DNA of 64,000 nt, from positions 2,914,001-2,978,000 of the forward strand of contig NZ_LR134201.1 of assembly GCF_900635955.1 (NCBI RefSeq). The letters are read 5' to 3'. Position numbers and translations under genes: made by a program. The notes under the pieces were generated by a model that saw nothing but the letters and a program-made list of their open reading frames with translations, was not told the DNA's origin and searched no databases. Source of the stretch: Cedecea lapagei (lineage in GTDB: Bacteria; Pseudomonadota; Gammaproteobacteria; Enterobacterales; Enterobacteriaceae). This document shows positions 35,784 to 46,359 of this stretch, one piece after another (position 1 is the first letter of the stretch; each line of letters begins with the position of its first letter).

Positions 35784-36728
35784 TCACTCGAATAAAGGCG
35801 TCGTCGCCATAAAGTTCTGCACCTGCTCCCAGCTTACCACCCCAGCATCCGAACCTAACCCGGTTGCTACCAACGCGGCGGTCGCAGAAGCGACCTGGCA
35901 GGCCTGTTCCACAGGAAGCCCCCGCGCCAGTGCTGCGATAAACCCACCGCAGTAGCCGTCGCCGCAGCCTGTTGTGTCGCTGGCCGCTACGCGATAGGTA
36001 GGAATATGATGTGTCTGCTCGCGGCTGAATAGCCAGGAACCACGCACACCGTCTTTAAAAATGCAGCATCCGGCCCCCAGAGTGAGGAAAAAATCGGCGA
36101 TCTCAGCTGGCTCTTCCAGCCCGGAGATAAATGCCGCTTCTTCCAGGGCCGGCATAAAATAGTCCACATGCGGTAATAGCGGGCGTAGCAGTGCGAGCGT
36201 GGTTTCATCAGGGGCGATTAAATCAAAGCTGGTGATGACGCCCCGAGCTTTAGCCGCGGCCAGCAAACGGGCGCTCTGGCCGGTATCCATGGCCGCCAGC
36301 AGCCCGGTGCCGCCGTGGTGCAGGTAACGCGTGTCCAGCACGGCATCAAAAGACGCTTCATCGACGAACAGCTCGTCGGACGCGCCACGGCAGTGCAGCG
36401 CCGGCCGCTCGCCGTTGGGGCGAATGGGCAAAATCGTCGCCGATGTCTCTTTGCGTGCAGTGCGCTGGATTAATGAACAATCAATGCCCAGGCGCCGATA
36501 GCTGCCAAGAATAAACTCGGCTTTTTCATCTTCGCCAAGGCAGGCTGCGGTTGAAGTGCGGATCCCCAGCTTTGCGGCATTCACCAACGCACCAGCCGCC
36601 GTTCCCGCAGGGTTCAGGCGTATTTGCTCGATAAACTGTACGCCCCCGCCCTGTGGGATCTCCACAACCGGGCGGCCGGCAATATCCAGGATGGTCAGGC
36701 CAACAAAAACGGCGTCAAATTTACTCAT
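35784..36728 (-). CDS. PfkB-family sugar kinase
   Basis: 314 residues. The C-terminal motif ASDTTGCGDGYCGGFIAALA carries the catalytic Asp of ribokinase-type enzymes, and GGGVQFIEQIRLNPAGTAAG is the N-terminal substrate motif. Substrate unknown. It is the last gene of the ribose-type ABC transporter operon, so it probably acts on the imported sugar or nucleoside. Confidence 0.85.
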   Translation of the reverse strand: MSKFDAVFVGLTILDIAGRPVVEIPQGGGVQFIEQIRLNPAGTAAGALVNAAKLGIRTSTAACLGEDEKAEFILGSYRRLGIDCSLIQRTARKETSATILPIRPNGERPALHCRGASDELFVDEASFDAVLDTRYLHHGGTGLLAAMDTGQSARLLAAAKARGVITSFDLIAPDETTLALLRPLLPHVDYFMPALEEAAFISGLEEPAEIADFFLTLGAGCCIFKDGVRGSWLFSREQTHHIPTYRVAASDTTGCGDGYCGGFIAALARGLPVEQACQVASATAALVATGLGSDAGVVSWEQVQNFMATTPLFE

Positions 36729-36735
36729 AGCGCCC

Positions 36736-37792
36736 TCACCGTTGCTGCTGGCGCAGTCGCGCCTGCCAGAATGAAACGGCCAGGGCTACCACAAGGATCA
36801 CGCCCACCAGCGCGTCTTTCACCAGGTAGTTCAGCCCCATCAGGTTCAGGCCATTATCAATAATCGCCAGGAACAGCACGCCGCCAAGCGTGCCGCCCAT
36901 GCTCACGCGCCCCTGCCGCTGAAATGCGGTGCCAATAAATACGGCGGCAATGGCGTCCATCAGGTAAGACTGCCCGGCAAGCGGCGTAAACTGGCGCAGG
37001 TTAGCGGACAAAATAATGCCGCCGACGGCGCACATTGCCGAGGCGGCAATCAGCACCCAGAAGAACGTTCGCTTATCCGCTATCCCGGCGATACGGGCGG
37101 CTTCGCTGTTTTGGCCCAATCGCACGCACTCGCTTGCCAAACAGCGTTCGCTCGGTCAGCAGCCAGGCGGCGAGCCAGACCAGCAGAACGATAAGCACCG
37201 GCGTAGGGATCCCCCAACATTGCCCACCGCTAAAATCGTGATATTCCGGGGCCATGCGCCGCCAGGAAATCGCCCCGCCACCGTCGGTGTATATACGTTC
37301 GGCGCTGCTGGCAATAAACCAGGTGCCAAGCGTTGCCAGAAACGGCCTGATGCGACAGGCAAGAATAAGAAAAGCGTTTATCAGGCCGATCGCCACCCCG
37401 CCCAGCAGGGCGCACAGCACCGCCACCTGCCACGGCAGTTGCCAGGTTTTCAGCGCAATCAATGCCATCATCGCGCCAAAGTCGATGGCCACGCCGACGG
37501 AAAGATCGATAGCGCCGGCGCTGACAATCAGCGTCATCGCCAGCGCCACAATCAGCAGAATGGCGCTGCCCTGAAGCAAATTGCTCCAGTTATCCAGCGT
37601 CAGAAAGACCGGATTAGACCAGCTGAACAGGACGATAAAAAACAGCGTCACCAGCGCGAATCCCGCGCGTGACAGCAAGGCCAGCGGCTTTTTCCCGGAC
37701 TCACTGGCCGGAAGCGCCGCCGTCAGAGCAGAAAGACTTTCATTATTGATTTGCTCCCTTCTGCTGCAGGGCAGAAGCCGCCAGCACCACAA
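36736..37792 (-). pseudogene. Ribose-type ABC permease (first of two), frameshifted
   Basis: The N-terminal part (PLALLSRAGFALVTLFFIVL to LFGKRVRAIG) and the C-terminal part (QNSEAARIAGI to QARLRQQQR) are in different frames. One extra base in GGGCC (plus-strand C run at 37115-37117) explains the break. The start is also unclear: after the RBS AAGGGAG the nearest ATG is out of frame and only a TTG at 37792 is in frame. Family: BPD_transp_2 (RbsC/XylH), eight or more helices. Decay and sequence error cannot be separated here. Confidence 0.75.
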
Positions 37793-38730
37793 GTATCAGC
37801 GCGCCTTTAATCGCGCCTACCCAGAAAATATTTACCCCCAGCAGGCCAGGCCGTTAGATAAGGCGTTGACCAGGATAGCCCCCAGCATGCCCCACACACG
37901 GTGACCACCCGGCGACGCGAAAACGCCGCGCCCAGGAAGGTTGCCAGCACCGTCTCCATCAGCAGAGGCGTAGCGGTTCCGCTGGAGCTGCCTGACCCTT
38001 GTGCCAGCAGCGGGAAGACCGCCAGACCGGCGGCCACAGCGGCAATAAGCCATGACAACAGGATCAGGCGGCGCACATTGAGCCCGGACATCTGCGCCAT
38101 ATCTTTGCTTCCGCCCGTAGCCTGCAAATGCTGGCCAAAACGGGTGTGGTGCAGCAGAAGCTGGAAGCCAGCGAACACCAGAAGCAGATAAACCAGCGCA
38201 TAAGGAATGCCCAGCACGCTTCCGTCACGGAACGCCACCATCAGCGGATCGCTGACGCTGATTCGACGCTGCCCGGTAAGCAGATCGGCCAGGCCGGTAA
38301 ACGCCACTGAAGTGGAAAGCGTAGCCAGCAACGGCGGCAATCCGGCAATCAGCACTAATAACGCATTAATTCCACCACACAGCAGGCTAAGGGCAGCGAC
38401 CAGCAGCAGTAACAGCGGCCAGGGCGTTAACCACTCGGTCATACCGAGGCTCAGCAACGCCACGCCAAAGACGGCAATCGCCGGCAGCGAGAGATCAATG
38501 CCGCCGGTAACAACGTCATCTCCTCCTGCGGCAATCACGCAAACCAGGCCAAAACTGAGAATGGCCAGCGGCACGCTTTGTACCAGCATCAGGCTGATGT
38601 TCTGCCAGCTCAGGAACCACGGAGACTGAATGCTCAGCCATACCAGCAGGCCAACAAACAGCAGGAGCGGGAATTTTTCAAATAGCCCAAAGGAGCGGCG
38701 TAGAGTAAAACGACGAATTTGAGTGCTCAT
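37743..38730 (-). pseudogene. Ribose-type ABC permease (second), two frame breaks near C-terminus
   Basis: The first 270 or so residues are normal for an RbsC-like permease (GGIDLSLPAIAVFGVALLSL). Near 37893-37900 a CA dinucleotide seems duplicated (expected VTVWGMLGAILVNALSNGLA). Near 37843 one G is missing, after which LGVNIFWVGAIKGALILVV would resume and end at 37743. Both breaks fall in the last 60 codons. Confidence 0.72.
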
Positions 38731-40264
38731 AGCGGATGTTCCTGCCCACCGTTAATCGTTGCCAGCAGCGCGTCAAGCGTCAGCCCCTCGGTCGATAAAT
38801 TCGCCACCAGCGCCCCACGCCACATCACCAGAATACGGTCGCACAGGCCAAGCAGTTCGGTAGCGTCACTGGAAGAGACCAGCACCGAACGCCCCTGTTC
38901 GGCAAGCTGGCGGGTACGCTGATAAATATCGCTGCGTGCGCCAATATCGACGCCGAGCGTGGGCTCATCAAGAATAAACAGACTTGCGTTTGTCCCCAGC
39001 CAGCGGGCAAGAATCACCTTTTGCTGATTCCCGCCGCTCATAAAGCGCACCGGCAGCTCAGGGAGCGCCGGGCGAATACTCAGCCGCTCAATCCAGTCAC
39101 GGGCTTTTTTGAGCGCCTTTGAGCGGTGCTCCCAGCCGAAGGTTGCCGTATCCGGCAGCGATGCCAGGTTAATGTTATCGGAGGCTGAAAATGGCAGAAT
39201 TAGCCCCTGATGCCTGCGATCGCGAGGCACTAGCGCCATACCGGCTCGGATAGCCTGCCGCGGAGAGCGAATCCGGCGCGGGCGCCCCTCTATCACTATC
39301 TCGCCCTTTTTTGCCACGCTGAGCCCGTAAAGCGTATCCACCAGGATATCTCGCCCCGCGCCCAGCAGGCCAGCAACGCCAACAATTTCCCTTTACGGAT
39401 CTCAAAGCTGATGTCCCGGAGCTGCTGCCCGTCAGAAAGTGAGCGCACGGAAAGCAAAGGCTGCTCGCTCGTGGTGGCATCAGCCTCGCGCTCACGAGGG
39501 ATATAAAGCCTGTCGATTTCTCTGCCCACCATCATGTGTATGACGGCGTCAGTATCCTGCAGCAGCTCGCGATTCGGGTAACCCACCACTTCTCCGTTGC
39601 GCAGCACGGTGCCCGCATCGCACAGCGAGGCGATTTCGTTGAGATAGTGGGAGATATACAGAATGGCGATGCCCTGCTCTTTGAGCCGCAGTATCGCCTC
39701 GGAGACCAGGCTTGCCTCGTGAGCCTCAAGCGGCGCCGTAGGCTCATCAAAAACGACCAGCTTAGCCGCACCATCGATCAGCGCTCTTGCGATTTGCACC
39801 AGCTTACGCTCGGCAAGGCTGAGCTGCCGGATCAGGCGATCGGGATCAAGATCCAGCTGCCAGGTGCCGAGGAAAAAGTCTCTGGTAGCCTGCCTCATCC
39901 GGCGGCTGTCAAGCAGCCCGCCGGCTCTGCGATATTCCTGCCCCAGAAACACCGACTCGGCAACGGTGAAGTGTGGGATCAGATTGAGCTCCTGGTGAAT
40001 AACTCGTATTCCCTGGGCCTCAATGGCCGCAGGCTTACCAAGCGGAAGCGGTACGCCGTCGAGCGTGGCCGTGCCGCCATCAGCCTGGTAAACCCCGGCA
40101 AGAATTTTAATTAAAGTAGATTTGCCTGCGCCGTTTTCACCGATGAGCCCGTGGATTTCGCCGGGTCCAATCGTCAGCGTGACCGCGTTTAACGCGGTCA
40201 CATTGGCAAAGCGTTTACTGATACGGTCCATGACCAGACCGCGTTGGTTTGTTGCAGCATTCAC
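38727..40264 (-). pseudogene. Sugar ABC transporter ATP-binding protein (RbsA-like), frameshifted
   Basis: Two ATPase halves as in RbsA/MglA. First half: Walker A GLIGENGAGKSTLIKILAG, signature LSLAERKLVQIARAL. Second half: MSGGNQQKVILARWL and LFILDEPTLGVDIGARSD. The frame breaks near 39371-39375, where one base is lost in GGCGTTGCTGG (expected KLLALAGLLGAGRDILVDTL). Restored length about 512 residues, normal for the family. It starts immediately after the binding-protein gene. Confidence 0.78.
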
Positions 40265-41244
40265 TACTTCAGTTCACCGTAGCCCAGTTTTTTGTACACG
40301 GCTTTGGCTTCATCCGGCCCTTTCACCGGGATCACCGGGATAAAGGTCTGGACGGGCAGCTTTTGGCCTGCGAAATAGCGCGCTACGTTTTCGGCGGAGG
40401 TCTGGCCGATCAGGTGTGGCTGCTGGGCGACGTTAGCCACCAGCGGGCTCTCTTTTTCGGCCATGATCTCCAGCGTTTCCGGCCCTGCGTCGATAGCGGT
40501 GACCTTCACGTCTTTATCACGTCCGGTCTCTTCCAGCGCCTGAACAATACCGATAGCCGGCTGGTCCCAGCAGGCTACATGGATAGCATCCAGCTTGCCT
40601 TTTGGATACTGGCTGAGTAATTCGAGGGTTTTCTTACGTGCATCTTCCGGCGAGTTAGCAAATTGCTCCGCCAGCTCCGGCTGAATAATTTTAATGCCAG
40701 GGTAGTCCTTCAGGACATATTTCCATTGGTCATAACGTATGCCGCAAATGCGTAATGAACTGGAGAACGCATTAAATACCGCAACGTTACCTTTTCCGCC
40801 AAGTTCATCAGCCATATAGCGTCCAATGGTTGACCCCAGGGTGTAGTTGTCAGACGTGGTGTTATTCACGGAATACTGGGAAACATGATCCACGGTAAAT
40901 ACCGGAATACCAGCATCGCGCAGCGCTTTAAATTTTGGCTCAACGGCACTGTCTCCCAAAATACTGATAACCGCATCAACCTTACGGGACAGCAGAATAT
41001 CGTGATTATTGGCATGAACCTGGTTGTCCCTGCCGCCATCAACGCCGATAACCTTACCTCCCAGTTTTTCAACTTCTTCGGTCGCGCCCTTGTAGGCTTC
41101 GCGATCCCAAAAGTGCTGGGTGCCTACCACAGCTACGCCGATTGTTTTACCCTGGAGTGAAAGCGTGTCTGCGGCGAAAGCGCTACCGGATGCCAGCGAC
41201 ACCAGGCCAAGGGCAGCAGACAAAAGTCTTTTTTTAAACTTCAT
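40264..41244 (-). CDS. Periplasmic sugar-binding protein (RbsB family)
   Basis: 326 residues from MKFKKRLLSAALGLVSLASG (signal peptide, cleavage after SAFA), with AGGATAAC as RBS. It is a type I periplasmic binding protein; VDGGRDNQVHANNHDILLSR and VTAIDAGPETLEIMA match the sugar-binding peripla_BP_4 fold. The likely ligand is a pentose, deoxysugar or nucleoside-like compound. It is intact and first in an operon whose next three genes are frameshifted. Confidence 0.86.
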   Translation of the reverse strand: MKFKKRLLSAALGLVSLASGSAFAADTLSLQGKTIGVAVVGTQHFWDREAYKGATEEVEKLGGKVIGVDGGRDNQVHANNHDILLSRKVDAVISILGDSAVEPKFKALRDAGIPVFTVDHVSQYSVNNTTSDNYTLGSTIGRYMADELGGKGNVAVFNAFSSSLRICGIRYDQWKYVLKDYPGIKIIQPELAEQFANSPEDARKKTLELLSQYPKGKLDAIHVACWDQPAIGIVQALEETGRDKDVKVTAIDAGPETLEIMAEKESPLVANVAQQPHLIGQTSAENVARYFAGQKLPVQTFIPVIPVKGPDEAKAVYKKLGYGELK

Positions 41245-41665
41245 TGCGATAGTTATCCTATATTTATAGTTCACTAAAGCGACAGCATGACAACAAGCCT
41301 TATTAAGCCAAAATAAAAAATAGATATATCTTATACTTTAATAACCCTGTCTTTAACGCACTTTAGAATGCGGCCAATGCACTTGAAAAAAACACATGTA
41401 AAACATGCAACAAGAAAATAATTCAACCACACAAGAGAAATGGGTTAATTGTTTAAATGACAAAAACAAAACACCTCAAAATAAAATTAAAAGACGATAT
41501 ATTCTTGCCAATTAATTATAAATCCTGCCAGCGGATATAAACAAAACAGTATTCGCTGAAGTTTACCCTGTTTACCTCATTTTTGATGGCAACGCTGATT
41601 TTAACTTTGCGCTCGCCTCCCCTTATGATGCCGCTTTAGCGCTATCAACCACGCGTGGTACAAAC
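41245..41665. other. Divergent AT-rich promoter region
   Basis: 421 bases without a gene, between the sugar transporter operon and the BisC-like gene. Strongly AT-rich. A 10-bp palindrome CCACGCGTGG at 41649-41658 abuts the BisC-like start. No recognised operator for the transporter was found. Confidence 0.4.
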
Positions 41666-43972
41666 ATGAAAGCGGAACATCAGCTCGCGGTAATGCACTG
41701 GGGGACCTACCAGGTCACCACCGAAGGCGAACGCATCGCCGCCCTTTCTCCCGTGCCCTGGGACAAAAATCCCTCCCGTATAGGCCAGTCGCTGGTGGAG
41801 TCTGTCACGGGCAATACGCGTATTCGCCGCCCGGCGGTTCGACTGGGCTATCTGCAAAATGGCCCCGCGTCTCGCGAAGGGCGCGGTAAAGAGCCCTTTG
41901 TCGAGGTAAGCTGGGAACAGGCATTAGATCTGCTGGCCCGGGATCTCCGCTCAGTGCAGGAACGCTGCGGCAACGAAGCTATTTTCGGCGGCTCTTACGG
42001 CTGGGCCAGCGCCGGACGCTTTCACCATGCACAAAGCCAGCTGCACCGCTTTCTTAAAGGTTTTGGCGGCTACACCGCCAGCACAAATACCTACAGCAGC
42101 GCGGCCGGTGAAAGAGTACTGCCGCACATTCTTGGCCCATTGAGCCCGCTGCATAAGCAACATACGCATTTCTCGGTGCTGGCAGAACATTGCGAGATGT
42201 TTGTCGCCCTCGGCGGACTGCCGCTCAGAAACGCTCAGATAAACGGCGGCGGCGCAAACGACCATATGCTGAAGCACTGGCTGGAACGTCTTGAGCAAAA
42301 CGGCGTGCAGTTTGTGAATATCAGCCCGGTGCAAAACGATCTCAGCGCGGTGGAGAGCGCCCGCTGGCTGGCAATACGCCCCGGCACCGATACGGCGCTG
42401 CTGCTGGCGCTCTGCCATACGCTGATTGCAGAATCGCTGTACGATGCGGCCTTTATCAACAGCCACACCGTTGGCTTCGAGCAGCTACGTCGCTACCTGT
42501 TCGGCGAACCTGACGGCGTGCCGAAAACCGCAGGCTGGGCGGCCGGCATTACCGGCATTGATGCGGAACAAATCTTAACGCTCGCTCGAACCATGGCGGG
42601 CAAGCACACCATGATCAATATTTCCTGGTCCATTCAGCGCGCCCGTCAGGGAGAACAGGCGTACTGGGCTACCGTGGCGCTAACCTCTCTGCTGGGTCAG
42701 ATCGGTACGCCCGGCGGAGGCCTCGCTTTTGGCTATGCCTGTACCAATCTCGCCGGTGCCGCGCGGGTCCCCTTTTCAGGCCCTCGCCTTCCCGCCGGTG
42801 AGAACAAGGTAAAAACGGCGATCCCCGTCGCCCGTTTATCGGACATGCTGCTGGATCCCGGCGGCGAGTATGAATTTGACGGCAAGGTCTGCCGTTACCC
42901 CGATATTCGCCTCGTCTACTGGGCGGGCGGCAACGCCTTCCATCATCATCAGGATATCAATCGCCTGGTTGAGGCCTGGCGCCGCCCGGAAACCGTCGTT
43001 GCCCACGAACAATACTGGACGGCGCAGGCGAAATTTTCCGACATAGTGTTGCCGGTGACCACTTCGCTGGAGCGCGACGATATCGGCAGCGGCAGCCAGG
43101 ACGGCTTTATGATCGCGATGCGCCAGCAAATACCGGCGCTGGCTGAGGCCAGGGATGATTACGCCATCTTCTGCGCACTGGCAAAGAGGCTGGGTTTTGA
43201 AGAAGCCTTCAGCGAAGGACGTAGCGCCGCCGACTGGTTGCCACATCTTTATGAATCTTCACGGGAGAGAGCGCAGGAAGACGGCATCGAGCTTCCACCT
43301 TTCGACATATTCTGGGAGCAGGGAAAACTGGAGTTTACCCCGCCAGCCAAACCCCAAATCTTTCTGGCCGATTTCCGTTCAGACCCCGAGCGTTTTCCCC
43401 TCTCCACGCCGTCGGGAAAAATCGAGCTTTATTCAGAAACCGTTGCCGGGTTCGGCTACCGGGAATGTCCGGGCTATCCGTTCTGGGATGAAGCAGAGGC
43501 TGATTACCAGCAAAAGCAGGCGCAAGAGTGGCCTTTGCACCTGCTTTCCAGCCAGCCGCGTACCCGGCTGCACAGCCAGTACGATCACGGCAGCGTGAGC
43601 CGGGCAACCAAAATCCAGGGGCGCGAGCCGCTGTGGATGCATCCGCAGGATGCTCAAAAGCGCGGCATACAGGAAGGAGAAGTCGTGAAGGTCTTTAATG
43701 GCCGCGGTGCGATACTGGCAGGCGTTCACATCAGCGATCGGATCCTGCCCGGCGTCGTCCAGATCTCTACCGGAGCCTGGTACGACCCGCAGGATCCTTC
43801 AACCCCCGGTTCGCTGGATAAACATGGCAACCCGAACGTGCTGACCGAGGACCGGGGCTCTTCCCGTCTGGGCCAGGGCTGTAGCGCCCAAAGCTGCCGG
43901 GTGGAAATTGAGCTTTGGCGCGAAGCACTCCCGCCGATTACCGCGTTTGACCCTCCTGCTTTTGTGGCCTGA
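41666..43972 (+). CDS. Molybdopterin oxidoreductase, biotin/methionine sulfoxide reductase type
   Basis: 768 residues. No Tat signal and no 4Fe-4S cysteines at the N-terminus, as in cytoplasmic BisC. GGSYGWASAGRFHHAQSQLH and NTYSSAAGE hold the DMSO-reductase-type site with a Ser likely coordinating Mo. The C-terminal cofactor domain includes LLSSQPRTRLHSQYDHGS. It probably reduces an S- or N-oxide such as biotin or methionine sulfoxide. No strong RBS is seen before the ATG. It is convergent with the LysR gene. Confidence 0.85.
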   Translation: MKAEHQLAVMHWGTYQVTTEGERIAALSPVPWDKNPSRIGQSLVESVTGNTRIRRPAVRLGYLQNGPASREGRGKEPFVEVSWEQALDLLARDLRSVQERCGNEAIFGGSYGWASAGRFHHAQSQLHRFLKGFGGYTASTNTYSSAAGERVLPHILGPLSPLHKQHTHFSVLAEHCEMFVALGGLPLRNAQINGGGANDHMLKHWLERLEQNGVQFVNISPVQNDLSAVESARWLAIRPGTDTALLLALCHTLIAESLYDAAFINSHTVGFEQLRRYLFGEPDGVPKTAGWAAGITGIDAEQILTLARTMAGKHTMINISWSIQRARQGEQAYWATVALTSLLGQIGTPGGGLAFGYACTNLAGAARVPFSGPRLPAGENKVKTAIPVARLSDMLLDPGGEYEFDGKVCRYPDIRLVYWAGGNAFHHHQDINRLVEAWRRPETVVAHEQYWTAQAKFSDIVLPVTTSLERDDIGSGSQDGFMIAMRQQIPALAEARDDYAIFCALAKRLGFEEAFSEGRSAADWLPHLYESSRERAQEDGIELPPFDIFWEQGKLEFTPPAKPQIFLADFRSDPERFPLSTPSGKIELYSETVAGFGYRECPGYPFWDEAEADYQQKQAQEWPLHLLSSQPRTRLHSQYDHGSVSRATKIQGREPLWMHPQDAQKRGIQEGEVVKVFNGRGAILAGVHISDRILPGVVQISTGAWYDPQDPSTPGSLDKHGNPNVLTEDRGSSRLGQGCSAQSCRVEIELWREALPPITAFDPPAFVA

Positions 43973-43976
43973 GAGG

Positions 43977-44882
43977 TTATACGTTCGTCTCTCGTAGAGT
44001 CTCTGCGAGTGCCTCTTTCAGGAAAGCAACGCAGGCGCTGACCTCGCGGGAGGCTTTAGCTATCGGTGGATAAAGCAAGAAAGCGTTGAACGATGGGACC
44101 GTGTATTCCGGCAGCAACGCGACTAGCTGGCCACTTTCCAGCGCCTGTCGGCACACCGGATACTGCAGCACGCCGATCGCTTCCCCCGCCCTCAGCATCG
44201 TATAAAGCGGCCGCCAGTGGTTAGCGCTGAACACCACGTTCAGACGGGCGCTAACAATCTGGTTATTTAGCGAAATAAGCGGCAGACGGCTGTCGTTAAA
44301 CAGACCGGAAACTCGCGCAAAAGCGTGATGGATCAGCTCATCCGGAGAGGCTGGCGTACCGTTTCGCACCAGATAATCTGGCGAAGCAGCCAGCACCCGC
44401 CGCACATCCCCCAGCGGATGCGCCACAAAATCGCCCTCACCGGGGTCGCCAAGCCTGAAAGAAATGTCGACGCCCTCCGTAACCGGATCGACGACACGGT
44501 CATTCAGGACCAGCTCAATATTTAGCTCGGGGTGTTTTGCTCTCAGCTTTAACAAGGCGGGCATCAGGACTTCTTCCCCCGCGCCATAGGGCGCCGCGAT
44601 ACGGATCAGACCTTTCAACGCCACCCGCTCATCCACGACCGCCAGCGCAAGATCTGCCGCTGAAATCGCGACTTTACTGCGCTCATAGAATAAAGCGCCG
44701 CTGTCGGTCAGCGACATTCGGCGCGTGTTTCGCCGCAGCAGACGGGTGCCAAGGTGAGCCTCCAGCCGCTCTATCCTCTCACTCACCGCCGGCTGTCCGA
44801 TGCCGATATCGCGCGCGGCGGCGGACATACTGCCCCGCTCCACGACCCGCACATAAATTCGCATTGCCGCCAGAAGATCCAT
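43977..44882 (-). CDS. LysR-family transcriptional regulator
   Basis: 301 residues from MDLLAAMRIYVRVVERGS; a longer frame to 44930 looks untranslated. The HTH is AARDIGIGQPAVSERIERLE; residues 90-300 form the LysR effector domain. It is divergent from a metallo-beta-lactamase-fold gene, its probable target. Confidence 0.88.
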   Translation of the reverse strand: MDLLAAMRIYVRVVERGSMSAAARDIGIGQPAVSERIERLEAHLGTRLLRRNTRRMSLTDSGALFYERSKVAISAADLALAVVDERVALKGLIRIAAPYGAGEEVLMPALLKLRAKHPELNIELVLNDRVVDPVTEGVDISFRLGDPGEGDFVAHPLGDVRRVLAASPDYLVRNGTPASPDELIHHAFARVSGLFNDSRLPLISLNNQIVSARLNVVFSANHWRPLYTMLRAGEAIGVLQYPVCRQALESGQLVALLPEYTVPSFNAFLLYPPIAKASREVSACVAFLKEALAETLRETNV

Positions 44883-45018
44883 GACCAGAGTATATTGGTT
44901 TTTCCGATAGATGAAAGCAGTGGCAGGCACCTACTGCCCCAGCGTGATTTTGATAACACTGATGCCCGATGTTATTGACAGCGTTTATTCAGCGCGATTA
45001 TTAATCAGGAGAATCATC

Positions 45019-45801
45019 ATGACAGAGATCAGGCTTTATCTTTTCCAGTCCGGCACTCAGCGCTGTAAGTATCACGATATCAGGATGAATCAGGGTGAAG
45101 GGAGCCACTATGAAATTCCCGTCCCCTGGTTTCTTCTGACTCACCCAAAAGGCCACGCCATTATTGACGGCGGGCTGGCTTCGGAAGGCCTGGCCGATCC
45201 TCGAGCCTATTGGGGAGATGCGGTCGAACATTACCAGCCGTTAATGACCGAAGAACAGGGTTGTGTGGCTCAGCTAGGCGCACTGGGCATTCAGCCCGAA
45301 GAGATTCGCTATGTATTACTTTCCCACCTGCACGCTGACCACACAGGCGCGATTGGACGCTTCCCAAACGCCTTACATATCGTGCAACGACAGGAATACG
45401 ACTATGCCTTTCAGCCGGACTGGTTCACCGCAGGCGCCTATTGCCGCAAGGATTTTGCCCGCCCAAACCTGAACTGGCAGTTACTGGATGAGGACGGTTT
45501 TGATTTGTACGGCGACGGGACGCTGCGCTGCATCTCAACCCCTGGGCATTCGCCGGGGCATCAGTCGTTCCTGGTGACGCTCGCCAGCGGCCTGGCCTTC
45601 ACGCTGGCGATTGATGCTGCCTATACGCTGGATCATTTTTATGACCGGGCGCTTCCTGGCTTGATGACTTCTGCCCGCGACGCCGCACGTTCGGTGGCAA
45701 AATTGAGGCACTTGACCGAGCGCAACGGGGCAAGGCTGATTCCCGGCCACGATCCCGACGTCTGGCCGCAGTTTACGCTGTCGCCTGGCTGGTACGAGTA
45801 A
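45019..45801 (+). CDS. Metallo-beta-lactamase-fold hydrolase, AHL-lactonase-like
   Basis: 260 residues with RBS AGGAG 9 bp before the ATG. The metal motif SHLHADHTGAIG (HxHxDH) is near residue 106; GHSPGHQSFL, an Asp in LAIDAAYTL and LIPGHDPDVW supply the other ligands. This arrangement is that of AttM/AiiA-type N-acylhomoserine lactonases and related lactonases. Quorum quenching is possible but the substrate is not shown. The divergent LysR gene probably controls it. Confidence 0.8.
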   Translation: MTEIRLYLFQSGTQRCKYHDIRMNQGEGSHYEIPVPWFLLTHPKGHAIIDGGLASEGLADPRAYWGDAVEHYQPLMTEEQGCVAQLGALGIQPEEIRYVLLSHLHADHTGAIGRFPNALHIVQRQEYDYAFQPDWFTAGAYCRKDFARPNLNWQLLDEDGFDLYGDGTLRCISTPGHSPGHQSFLVTLASGLAFTLAIDAAYTLDHFYDRALPGLMTSARDAARSVAKLRHLTERNGARLIPGHDPDVWPQFTLSPGWYE

Positions 45802-46359
45802 AGAAGAGACAAAGGCTTAGCTTTCGGTCAGCTTCGCATCCTGACTTATGCCCGTTAGGATGCAAAGCGTTTCTCATGTGTATTTCAATTTCCCGCAGGA
45901 GGAAGACTCAAAATTGAAATACACTGCCAAAAATTTTCAGGAATATAAAAAGACTTAAAGGACATTTTTCACTTTATTAATCATTTAATAAAAAGCCCCC
46001 TGTAAAAAAACTGTTTGATGCCAAAAAATATCATTACGTTTGGGCTCTGGCGCAGAGGTCAATTTCTGTTTTCATCCCGGCAGCGGGTGATCCTGATACG
46101 GCAGGATGAGCGCGGCATATGACTAATCTTAAAACATAAGCAAATACTATTACAGGCTCACCCGCTCGTGATATAGGTTGTCGCCAGCATCAGCTGATAA
46201 CTGGCTGTTTTTAAGTCGATTCAGCCTGTTGTCACAACCCTGGTTCTGTTCAGGATTAGCACCCCGCAAGGATAAGCCAATAGCCCGGCATTGTTAATGC
46301 GTTATGCCGTTAACGCGCCATTCATCAACGTTTCTTGCACTGTCTCAGGCCTAACCTTT
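45802..46359. other. Intergenic region before the terpene operon
   Basis: No gene seen. It holds a near-perfect hairpin at 45836-45863 (GCATCCTGAC / GTTAGGATGC), the long inverted repeat at 45878-45924, and AT-rich DNA likely containing the terpene operon promoter. The methyltransferase frame is open back to 46291, so its start could fall in this region. Confidence 0.45.
45878..45924. repeat. 14-bp perfect inverted repeat
   Basis: GTGTATTTCAATTT at 45878-45891 and AAATTGAAATACAC at 45911-45924 are exact complements with a 19-base spacer. No U-tract follows. It could be a regulator site for the terpene operon or an insertion scar. Confidence 0.6.
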
